Source: Nocardia donostiensis | GTDB taxonomy: Bacteria; Actinomycetota; Actinomycetes; Mycobacteriales; Mycobacteriaceae | Assembly (NCBI RefSeq): GCF_002081715.1 | Contig: NZ_MUKP01000044.1 | Location: 1 to 38,126 of the forward strand | DNA length: 38,126 nt | Direction: 5' to 3' | Shown: positions 32,080 to 38,126 of the stretch, piece by piece | How positions within the stretch are numbered: position 1 is the stretch's first letter | How the letters are laid out: every line of letters begins with the position of its first letter | Translations under genes and position numbers: made by a program | Notes under the pieces: model-generated | Database searches by the model: none | The model's input: only the letters and a program-made list of their open reading frames with translations | What the model was told of the DNA's origin: nothing

Positions 32080-33051
32080 ATGGCAAGTTTGCGTGAACTG
32101 CGCTCCCGCATTCGTGGTGTGAATTCGATCAAGAAGATCACCAAGGCCCAGGAGCTGATCGCAACCTCGCGTATCACCAAGGCCCAGGCCAGGGTCGCGG
32201 CCGCCAAGCCGTACTCCGAGGAGATCACCAAGGTCGTCTCGGAGCTGGCGAGCGCGTCGAAGAACCTCGCGCATCCGCTGCTGACCGAGCGGCCGAACCC
32301 GCGCCGCGCCGCCGTGCTGGTGATCACCAGTGACAGCGGTATGTGCGGTGGTTACAACTCCAACGTGCTCAAACGTGCCGAGGAACTGATGACCACCCTG
32401 CGCGACGAGGGCAAGGAGTCGGTGCTCTACGTCATGGGCAACAAAGGCCTGACGTATTACACCTTCCGCAACCGCACGCCGATGGCGTCGTGGACCGGGT
32501 TCTCGCAGCAGCCGAAGTACACCGATGCCTCGGCCGCCTGCAACCACCTGGTGGAAAGCTTCATGGCCGGCTCCGGCGGCGAGGTGCCCGCGCCCAATGG
32601 CACGGGCAACATCGCAGGCGTGGACGAGTTGCACATCGTCTACACCCGGTTCGTGTCGATGTTGACGCAGACGCCGGAGGTGCGCCGGCTGGCGCCGATC
32701 CAGGTGAGCTTCGTCGACGAGAATTTCGACATGGGCGCGGACATGATGAGCGACTCGCCGACGGCCGTGGCGAAAGCGCAGTACGAATTCGAGCCCGACG
32801 CCGATGTGCTGCTGGCGGCCCTGCTGCCCAAGTACATCAATACGCGTGTCTATGCGTCGTTGCTCGAGGCAGCGGCATCCGAGTCCGCGGCTCGGCGCAC
32901 CGCAATGAAGGCAGCCACCGATAACGCCAACGAGTTGGCGAGCAACCTGTCCCGGCAGGCGAACTCGGTGCGCCAGGCCAACATCACGCAGGAAATCAGC
33001 GAAATCGTCGGTGGCGTGAACGCACTGGCGGCGAGCTCGGACCGCGACTAA
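32080..33051 (+). CDS. atpG: ATP synthase F1 subunit gamma
   Basis: The 323-residue rotor shaft has the N-terminal helix MASLRELRSRIRGVNSIKKITKAQELIA and the C-terminal helix ending ITQEISEIVGGVNALA. The Rossmann-like middle contains an extra hydrophilic loop, ESFMAGSGGEVPAPNGTGN, absent from E. coli. A loop at this position is known in mycobacterial gamma and affects coupling and hydrolysis. ATG 32080 is preceded by GGGAG at a rather long 12 bases. A 61-base gap separates it from atpA. Confidence 0.96.
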   Translation: MASLRELRSRIRGVNSIKKITKAQELIATSRITKAQARVAAAKPYSEEITKVVSELASASKNLAHPLLTERPNPRRAAVLVITSDSGMCGGYNSNVLKRAEELMTTLRDEGKESVLYVMGNKGLTYYTFRNRTPMASWTGFSQQPKYTDASAACNHLVESFMAGSGGEVPAPNGTGNIAGVDELHIVYTRFVSMLTQTPEVRRLAPIQVSFVDENFDMGADMMSDSPTAVAKAQYEFEPDADVLLAALLPKYINTRVYASLLEAAASESAARRTAMKAATDNANELASNLSRQANSVRQANITQEISEIVGGVNALAASSDRD

Positions 33052-33085
33052 GCGCCCTCAGACCAGCAGGAAGAGAACCCAACCA

Positions 33086-34534
33086 ATGACCGCAGCTGTC
33101 ACCCAAGACAACTCGAGCCGGACCGGTGCGGCCGCAGGCCGCGTCGTCCGGGTCATCGGCCCCGTCGTGGACGTCGAGTTCCCGCGGGGTTCGATCCCAG
33201 ACCTGTTCAACGCGCTGAACGCCGATATCACCTTGAGCTCGGTCGCCAAGACGTTGACTCTCGAAGTCGCCCAGCACCTCGGCGACAACATTGTGCGCAC
33301 CATCTCGATGCAGCCGACCGACGGCCTGGTCCGTGGCGCAGAGGTCACCGATACAGGTAAGCCGATTTCGGTGCCGGTCGGCGACGTCGTCAAGGGCCAC
33401 GTGTTCAACGCCCTCGGCGACTGCCTCGACAGCCCCGGCCTCGGTCGCGACGGCGAGCAGTGGGGCATCCACCGCAAGCCGCCGACGTTCGACCAGCTCG
33501 AAGGCAAGACCGAACTGCTGGAAACCGGCATCAAGGTCATCGACCTGCTGACCCCGTACGTGAAGGGCGGCAAGATCGGCCTGTTCGGTGGTGCAGGTGT
33601 CGGTAAAACGGTGCTCATCCAGGAGATGATCACCCGTATCGCTCGCGAATTCTCCGGTACCTCGGTGTTCGCGGGTGTCGGTGAGCGCACCCGTGAGGGC
33701 ACCGACCTGCACCTGGAAATGGAAGAGATGGGCGTCCTCCAGGACACCGCCCTCGTCTTCGGCCAGATGGACGAGCCGCCGGGCACCCGTATGCGCGTCG
33801 CGCTCTCGGCCCTGACCATGGCCGAGTACTTCCGCGACGTGCAGCACCAGGACGTGCTGCTGTTCATCGACAACATCTTCCGGTTCACCCAGGCTGGTTC
33901 CGAGGTGTCGACCCTGCTGGGCCGGATGCCTTCGGCCGTCGGTTACCAGCCGACCCTGGCTGATGAGATGGGTGAGCTGCAGGAGCGCATCACCTCGACC
34001 CGCGGCCGGTCGATTACCTCGCTGCAGGCCATCTACGTGCCCGCCGACGACTACACCGACCCGGCCCCGGCGACCACCTTCGCCCACCTGGATGCGACGA
34101 CCGAGCTTTCCCGCCCGATCTCGCAGAAGGGCATCTACCCTGCCGTCGACCCGCTGACCTCGACCTCTCGTATCCTGGAGGCTTCGATCGTCGGCGACCG
34201 GCATTTCGCGGTGGCCAACGAGGTGAAGCGGATCCTGCAGAAGTACAAGGAACTGCAGGACATCATCGCCATCCTCGGTATGGACGAGCTCTCCGAAGAG
34301 GACAAGGTCCTGGTCGGCCGTGCTCGCCGCCTGGAGAAGTTCCTGGGCCAGAACTTCATCGTGGCCGAGAAGTTCACCGGTCAGAAGGGTTCGGTCGTTC
34401 CGCTGGAGCAGACCGTCGACGACTTCGACCGGGTCTGCAAGGGCGAATTCGACCACTTCCCGGAGCAGGCGTTCAACAGCTGCGGTGGTCTCGACGACGT
34501 CGAGGCGGCCGCGAAGAAGATCGCCGGAAAGTAG
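33086..34534 (+). CDS. atpD: ATP synthase F1 subunit beta
   Basis: The 482-residue catalytic subunit has Walker A GGAGVGKT at 168-175, catalytic glutamate and arginine in VGERTREGTDL, Walker B VLLFIDNIFRF, and the DELSEED-type lever sequence MDELSEEDK intact. The N-terminal barrel (RVVRVIGPVVDVEFPRG) is standard. AGGAAGAG lies about ten bases before ATG 33086. The stop is followed by atpC after six bases. Confidence 0.98.
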   Translation: MTAAVTQDNSSRTGAAAGRVVRVIGPVVDVEFPRGSIPDLFNALNADITLSSVAKTLTLEVAQHLGDNIVRTISMQPTDGLVRGAEVTDTGKPISVPVGDVVKGHVFNALGDCLDSPGLGRDGEQWGIHRKPPTFDQLEGKTELLETGIKVIDLLTPYVKGGKIGLFGGAGVGKTVLIQEMITRIAREFSGTSVFAGVGERTREGTDLHLEMEEMGVLQDTALVFGQMDEPPGTRMRVALSALTMAEYFRDVQHQDVLLFIDNIFRFTQAGSEVSTLLGRMPSAVGYQPTLADEMGELQERITSTRGRSITSLQAIYVPADDYTDPAPATTFAHLDATTELSRPISQKGIYPAVDPLTSTSRILEASIVGDRHFAVANEVKRILQKYKELQDIIAILGMDELSEEDKVLVGRARRLEKFLGQNFIVAEKFTGQKGSVVPLEQTVDDFDRVCKGEFDHFPEQAFNSCGGLDDVEAAAKKIAGK

Positions 34535-34540
34535 TCACCG

Positions 34541-34918
34541 ATGGCGGAAATGACAGTTGATCTCGTCGCCGTCGAACGGCGGCTCTGGTCGGGCCAGGCG
34601 TCGTTCGTCAGCGCCCAGACCACTGAGGGGCAGATCGGCATCCTGCCCGGCCATGAGCCGCTGCTCGGCCAGTTGGTCGAAGGCGGCACGGTGACCATCG
34701 TCGACTCGGAAGGGCAGCGGGTGGTTGCGGCCGTGCACGGTGGCTTCTTCTCGGTCACCGCGGGCTCGGTGCGGGTGTTGGCGGAGTCCGCCGAGTTCGC
34801 CACCGAGGTCGATGTCGACGCCGCGCGCAAGGTGCTCGCCGATGCAGGGGCCTCCGAGCAGGAGCAGCGGGCGGCGCAAGGCCGGGTGCGCGCCGTGGAG
34901 CAGAACGCGAACGCCTGA
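34541..34918 (+). CDS. atpC: ATP synthase F1 subunit epsilon
   Basis: The 125-residue product has the N-terminal beta-barrel (MTVDLVAVERRLWSGQASFV, IGILPGHEPLLGQL) and a C-terminal helical part of about 35 residues. That part is short compared with E. coli, as in mycobacteria, where epsilon is a poor brake on hydrolysis. GGAAAG lies before ATG 34541. It is the last atp gene, and a long hairpin begins 24 bases after the stop. Confidence 0.95.
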   Translation: MAEMTVDLVAVERRLWSGQASFVSAQTTEGQIGILPGHEPLLGQLVEGGTVTIVDSEGQRVVAAVHGGFFSVTAGSVRVLAESAEFATEVDVDAARKVLADAGASEQEQRAAQGRVRAVEQNANA

Positions 34919-34942
34919 TAGGCCGAGAGTCACAAGTTAATT

Positions 34943-34994
34943 CGATCGGCACGGCCGGCGGTGAGAATTTCCTCGCCGTCGGCCGTGCCGATCG
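34943..34994 (+). terminator. Terminator-type hairpin of the atp operon
   Basis: A 23-base stem (34943-34965 with 34972-34994, two G-T pairs) encloses AATTTC. There is no T-run after it, so it may act with Rho or protect the 3' end of the transcript. Confidence 0.7.
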
Positions 34995-35042
34995 CTGTCC
35001 CGTTAACCGAACCGATTGCGCCGGTTATGCCCGGGCCGTTTG

Positions 35043-35067
35043 TAGACTCGGGTTCGTGATTGAATGA
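35043..35067 (+). promoter_or_regulatory. Promoter with possible leaderless mini-ORF before the DUF2550 gene
   Basis: TAGACT (35043-35048) is followed after seven bases by GTG ATT GAA TGA (35056-35067), a three-codon reading frame. The TTG of the DUF2550 gene lies 66 bases further on. Confidence 0.35.
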
Positions 35068-35133
35068 CCGCGGATTCGATGCACGCCGGCGGGCTCGGAT
35101 GAACAAGCCCGCTGAACGAAGGGATGTACGGCA

Positions 35134-35568
35134 TTGCGCACCGGAATGGTTCTGCTGATCATTCTGGTCTGTGTGCTGGTCGCCCTGGCGCTGGCGTCGA
35201 CCTACCGGCTGATCATGCTGCGCCGCGGCGGGACCGCGGCGATTCTGCGGGTGCTGCCCGCGCGCGGTGGTGAACGCTGGCGCCACGGCCTGATCCGCTA
35301 CGACGAGGACCGGCTCGTCTTCTACAAGCTGTCCAGCCTCAAGCTCGGTCCCGATTCGGTGATACGGCGCCGCGGTATCGATATCGGGGAGCGGCGCCGC
35401 CCCCGCGGTGACGAATACGACATCATGACCGACGAGATCGCGGTCATCGCCGTATCCGATAGGGAAGGCAGCTATGAGCTGGCGCTGGACCGCGGTTCGC
35501 TGGCCGCATTCCTGTCCTGGGTCGAATCCCGTCCTTCGGACCGGGCCCGCAGATTGCGCGGCCATTAA
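35134..35568 (+). CDS. DUF2550 single-pass membrane protein
   Basis: The 144-residue product has one N-terminal membrane span (about 5-24, MVLLIILVCVLVALALASTY). A basic domain follows with ARGGERWRHGLIRYDEDRLVFYKLSSLKLGPDSVIRRR and a C-terminal LAAFLSWVESRPSDRARR. It matches the DUF2550 family in pattern, length and position after atpC (mycobacterial Rv1312). The role is unknown. Start TTG 35134 is supported by GAAGGGA nine bases upstream; ATG 35146 would shorten the span and has no site. The gene lies past the atp terminator hairpin and has its own upstream -10 box, so it is probably not part of the atp transcript. Confidence 0.88.
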   Translation: MRTGMVLLIILVCVLVALALASTYRLIMLRRGGTAAILRVLPARGGERWRHGLIRYDEDRLVFYKLSSLKLGPDSVIRRRGIDIGERRRPRGDEYDIMTDEIAVIAVSDREGSYELALDRGSLAAFLSWVESRPSDRARRLRGH

Positions 35569-35595
35569 CGACCGTGCGCGCGGGCCGCGAGCGTT

Positions 35596-35601
35596 TATGG
35601 T
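35596..35601 (+). promoter_or_regulatory. -10 box of the adenosyltransferase gene, leaderless type
   Basis: TATGGT lies six bases before GTG 35608, the spacing expected for a leaderless transcript. No -35 box is evident and there is no Shine-Dalgarno sequence. Confidence 0.5.
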
Positions 35602-35607
35602 GGTCAT

Positions 35608-36234
35608 GTGAGCGTGCACCTGACGCGGATCTACACCCGCACCGGCGACGACGGGACCACCGGTCTCAGTGACTTCTCGCGGGTGACCAAAACCGATCTT
35701 CGACTGGTCGCCTACGCCGATTGCGATGAAGCCAATGCCGCGATCGGCGTCGCCGTGGCGCTGGGGCAACCGGAACCGGAGCTGCTCGCGGTGCTGCGGC
35801 AGGTGCAGAACGATCTGTTCGACGCGGGCGCCGATCTGTCCACCCCGGTCGTCGCCGAACCGAAGTATCCGCCGCTGCGCATCACCCAGTCCTACATCGA
35901 CCAGCTGGAGACCTGGTGCGATGAGTTCAACGCGGATCTTCCGGCACTGAACTCGTTCATTCTGCCCGGCGGGACACCGTTGGCGGCGCTGCTGCACACC
36001 GCGCGCACCGTGGTCCGACGGGCCGAGCGCGCGGCATGGGCGGCGGTGGCCGAACACCCCGACCGCACCAGCGCGTTACCCGCCAAATATCTGAATCGCC
36101 TGTCGGATCTGCTGTTCATCCTGAGTAGGGTGGCCAACCCTGGCGGCGATGTGCTGTGGCAGCCCGGTAGCGGGCAGCGTGACGACACCACGGGCTCCGG
36201 TACGCCGGGCGAAGCCGGGATCGGCAATAGCTGA
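35608..36234 (+). CDS. ATP:cob(I)alamin adenosyltransferase, PduO type
   Basis: The 208-residue product transfers adenosyl from ATP to cob(I)alamin, making coenzyme B12. PduO-family motifs are intact: the N-terminal ATP-binding YTRTGDDGTTGL, then VQNDLFDAGADLSTP, ILPGGTPLAALLHTARTVVRRAER, and the C-terminal LNRLSDLLFILSRVAN. The last 30 residues are a Gly/Ser/Thr-rich tail. Its likely client is methylmalonyl-CoA mutase, which handles the propionyl-CoA released by valine breakdown, the pathway encoded at the left of the window. The mycobacterial orthologue (Rv1314c) also neighbours murA but is, as I recall, on the other strand. Confidence 0.93.
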   Translation: MSVHLTRIYTRTGDDGTTGLSDFSRVTKTDLRLVAYADCDEANAAIGVAVALGQPEPELLAVLRQVQNDLFDAGADLSTPVVAEPKYPPLRITQSYIDQLETWCDEFNADLPALNSFILPGGTPLAALLHTARTVVRRAERAAWAAVAEHPDRTSALPAKYLNRLSDLLFILSRVANPGGDVLWQPGSGQRDDTTGSGTPGEAGIGNS

Positions 36235-36368
36235 CCGGGTTTCGCCGGAACCATGGATACCGCGTCAGACGATCCAGCGACTCGGCCGGGCAGAACACCG
36301 CCCAACCGAAACGCCGAGCGAGTATCCATCGACTCCGCGGCGGACAACGCCGCAGGACAAGAGCGCAC

Positions 36369-36374
36369 TATCCT
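36369..36374 (+). promoter_or_regulatory. Possible -10 box of murA
   Basis: TATCCT lies 37 bases before the murA ATG, with GGACAA near 36342 as a weak -35. Confidence 0.35.
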
Positions 36375-36411
36375 TGCACTCACTGATGCGCCGAATACGC
36401 GGAGAGGCGGC

Positions 36412-37671
36412 ATGGAACGGTTTTTGGTAACTGGCGGCAACAGGCTCGTCGGTGAGGTCTCGGTGGGGGGCGCCAAGAACAGCGTCCTCAAACTGATGGC
36501 CGCGGCGCTACTGGCCGAGGGCACCACCACCATCACGAACTGTCCCGACATCCTCGATGTGCCGTTGATGGCCGATGTGCTGCGCGGACTCGGCTGTGAT
36601 GTCGCGATCGACGGCTCGGTGGTCACCATCGACACCCCCGCCGAACCCAAGTATCACGCAGACTTCCCGGCGGTGACCCAGTTCCGGGCGTCGGTGTGTG
36701 TGCTCGGCCCCTTGATGGCCAGGTGCCGGCGCGCGGTGGTTGCACTTCCCGGCGGCGATGCGATCGGTTCCCGCCCACTGGATATGCATCAGGCCGGGCT
36801 TCGTCTGCTCGGCGCGACCAGCGAAATCGAGCACGGCTGTGTGGTCGCGCGCGCCGACGAACTCCAGGGCGCGCGGATCCGCCTCGATTTCCCTTCGGTC
36901 GGTGCCACCGAGAACATCCTCATGGCCGCGGTTCTCGCCGACGGCGAGACGGTGATCGACAACGCCGCGCGCGAACCCGACATCGTCGACCTGTGCAACA
37001 TGCTCACCCGGATGGGCGCCAAGATCAGTGGCGCGGGTACCTCGGTGCTGACCATTCAGGGGGTGGAGCGGCTCGCGCCGACCACGCACCGGGTGATCGG
37101 TGACCGCATCGTTGCCGCCACCTGGGGTATCGCGGCCGCGATGACCATGGGCGATGTACGGGTCACCGGGGTCAATCCGAAACATCTGTCACTCGTGCTG
37201 GACAAGCTGCGTTCCGCGGGTGCGCGCATTTCGTTCGAACCCGACGGGTTCCGGGTGGTGCAGGCAGACCGCCCCCGTGCGGTGAACTTCTCGACCCTGC
37301 CGTTCCCCGGTTTCCCCACCGATCTGCAGCCGATGGCGATCGGGCTGGCGGCCATCGCGGACGGTACGTCGATGATCACCGAGAACATCTTCGAGGCGCG
37401 CTTCCGTTTCGTGGAGGAGATGATCCGGCTCGGCGCCGACGCCCGTACCGATGGCCACCACGCGGTGGTGCGCGGCATTCCCCGGTTGTCGAGCGCACCG
37501 GTGTGGTCGTCGGATATCCGTGCGGGCGCCGGCCTGGTGCTGGCAGGCCTGGTCGCCGACGGAACCACCGAAGTGCACGACGTCTTCCATATCGACCGCG
37601 GTTACCCGGAGTTCGTGGAGAAGCTGCAGGCGCTCGGCGGGCAAGTCGAGCGGGTCGGTGCGGCGGATTGA
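36412..37671 (+). CDS. murA: UDP-N-acetylglucosamine 1-carboxyvinyltransferase
   Basis: The 419-residue enzyme adds enolpyruvate to UDP-GlcNAc, the first step of peptidoglycan synthesis. The N-terminal GGAKNSVLKLMAAALLAEG holds the catalytic lysine. The mobile active-site loop reads LPGGDAIGSRPLDMH with Asp116 where most bacteria have Cys, the residue attacked by fosfomycin. The C-terminal half with PGFPTDLQPMAIGLAAIADG and RFRFVEEM is standard. The frame is open to 36253, but GGAGAGG four bases before ATG 36412 and the normal family length decide the start. It is followed by the rrn promoter region, the order known in mycobacteria. Confidence 0.97.
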   Translation: MERFLVTGGNRLVGEVSVGGAKNSVLKLMAAALLAEGTTTITNCPDILDVPLMADVLRGLGCDVAIDGSVVTIDTPAEPKYHADFPAVTQFRASVCVLGPLMARCRRAVVALPGGDAIGSRPLDMHQAGLRLLGATSEIEHGCVVARADELQGARIRLDFPSVGATENILMAAVLADGETVIDNAAREPDIVDLCNMLTRMGAKISGAGTSVLTIQGVERLAPTTHRVIGDRIVAATWGIAAAMTMGDVRVTGVNPKHLSLVLDKLRSAGARISFEPDGFRVVQADRPRAVNFSTLPFPGFPTDLQPMAIGLAAIADGTSMITENIFEARFRFVEEMIRLGADARTDGHHAVVRGIPRLSSAPVWSSDIRAGAGLVLAGLVADGTTEVHDVFHIDRGYPEFVEKLQALGGQVERVGAAD

Positions 37672-37764
37672 CGGTGACAGGTCGCGGAATGGGGCGGATC
37701 GCCGCCTACGGTGCGCGGAACGCGAACGAACGAGTGTCGCAAAAACTGGGGTTGACCAGGCGAT

Positions 37765-37793
37765 TTGACATTGCAGATAGCGGCACGTAACTT
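37765..37793 (+). promoter_or_regulatory. rrn promoter, upstream
   Basis: TTGACA (37765-37770), exactly 17 bases, then TAACTT (37788-37793). This is the best consensus promoter in the window. A second TTGACC lies at 37752-37757. Confidence 0.85.
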
Positions 37794-37926
37794 TATCCAA
37801 GTCAGAGCGACACGGACACCGACCCGGAGCCGAGGAGCTGAGCGGAGACGCTAAGCCAACAGGCCGGGAAAACGAGGTAGGACGAGGAGCGCCTGACGAT
37901 CACACGAGCTCGATCGGGCGCCCAGT

Positions 37927-37956
37927 TTGCAACTGGAAGCGCGAGTGGGCTAAGCT
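37927..37956 (+). promoter_or_regulatory. rrn promoter, downstream
   Basis: TTGCAA (37927-37932), 18 bases, then TAAGCT (37951-37956). Tandem rrn promoters are usual in this order. Confidence 0.75.
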
Positions 37957-38011
37957 GTAAAGAGCCTCATGGATCAAGCGGCGTAAAACCCGCGAGATCG
38001 TGTGTGCGTGT

Positions 38012-38034
38012 GTTCTTTGAGAACTCAATAGTGT
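38012..38034 (+). promoter_or_regulatory. rrn antitermination element (boxA-like with hairpin)
   Basis: GTTCT-TTG-AGAAC (38012-38024) forms a small hairpin and continues into TCAATAGTGT. The run CTTTGAGAACTCAATAGTGT is the conserved rrn leader element of actinobacteria. Confidence 0.75.
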
Positions 38035-38126
38035 GTCGATGAATGTCAGTGCCAAATGTTTTTGGTTTCCGGTTCTTCATACCCCCGTGTGAGGGACTGG
38101 ATGTTTTTTGTCAGCTATTTTCCGGC

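Larger units (their letters stand above)
37672..38126 (+). other. rRNA operon upstream region and leader (16S lies beyond the window)
   Basis: This stretch has no gene. It holds two promoters, the antitermination-type element, and then a T-rich segment (AAATGTTTTTGG, ATGTTTTTTGTCAG) of the kind that forms the 16S processing stem. The 16S start (GAGTTTGATCCTGG) does not appear. Confidence 0.85.

Noticed and set aside
38090..38126. Start of 16S rRNA
   Set aside because: The conserved 16S 5' sequence is absent; these bases are still leader.

Overview
This is a high-GC actinobacterial chromosome segment. The gene order argS-lysA-hom-thrC-thrB-rho-rpmE-prfA-prmC-sua5-wecA-atpI-like-atpBEFHAGDC-DUF2550-cobalamin adenosyltransferase-murA-rrn leader closely follows the mycobacterial argS-to-rrn region. 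Several proteins point away from Mycobacterium itself: an AtpE like that of Corynebacterium and Streptomyces, an unfused AtpH, and a very long Rho N-terminus. Together with hairpin-bearing extragenic repeats, these suggest Nocardia or a close relative in the Mycobacteriales. The genus call is inference, because the 16S gene lies just outside the window.

Layout. Positions 1-266 hold a 78-bp tandem hairpin repeat ahead of a DUF2157-like membrane protein (267-1454). Positions 1634-7068 hold a tightly packed valine/branched-chain catabolic operon: mmsA, isobutyryl-CoA dehydrogenase, 3-hydroxyisobutyryl-CoA hydrolase, mmsB and an EchA8-like enoyl-CoA hydratase. Its genes mostly join by 4-base ATGA/GTGA overlaps, and a perfect TTGGACGTCCAA operator-like palindrome lies upstream. 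Positions 7087-12915 are a more variable block: an Hsp70/actin-fold protein with a C-terminal membrane anchor, a MarR regulator, a Pro/Gln-rich DUF4878-like membrane protein, a stand-alone MetE-like protein, tRNA-Arg(CCG), and an abutting DUF3105-DUF305 pair of membrane-anchored envelope proteins.

From 13007 the conserved core runs rightwards: argS, the aspartate-family genes lysA/hom/thrC/thrB, rho, rpmE, and prfA with the methyltransferase that modifies its GGQ motif (prmC). Then come a tRNA threonylcarbamoyladenosine gene (sua5), the GlcNAc-1-phosphate transferase that starts arabinogalactan linker synthesis (wecA), a full F1Fo ATP synthase operon, DUF2550, a PduO-type adenosyltransferase, and murA. 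The last 455 bases hold two good rRNA promoters and an antitermination-like hairpin, and the window stops before 16S rRNA.

Most of the window is housekeeping, and I see no phage, insertion sequence, CRISPR or defence island. The points most worth a second look are: the CTG start of atpB; AtpE residues that match bedaquiline-resistance positions; Asp in place of the fosfomycin-target Cys in MurA; the MetE-like protein that keeps the HxC...C part of the zinc site; the DUF3105-DUF305 pair; a TTG-started antisense gene overlapping the rho 3' end; and repeated leaderless-type promoters with the -10 box 6-8 bases before GTG.
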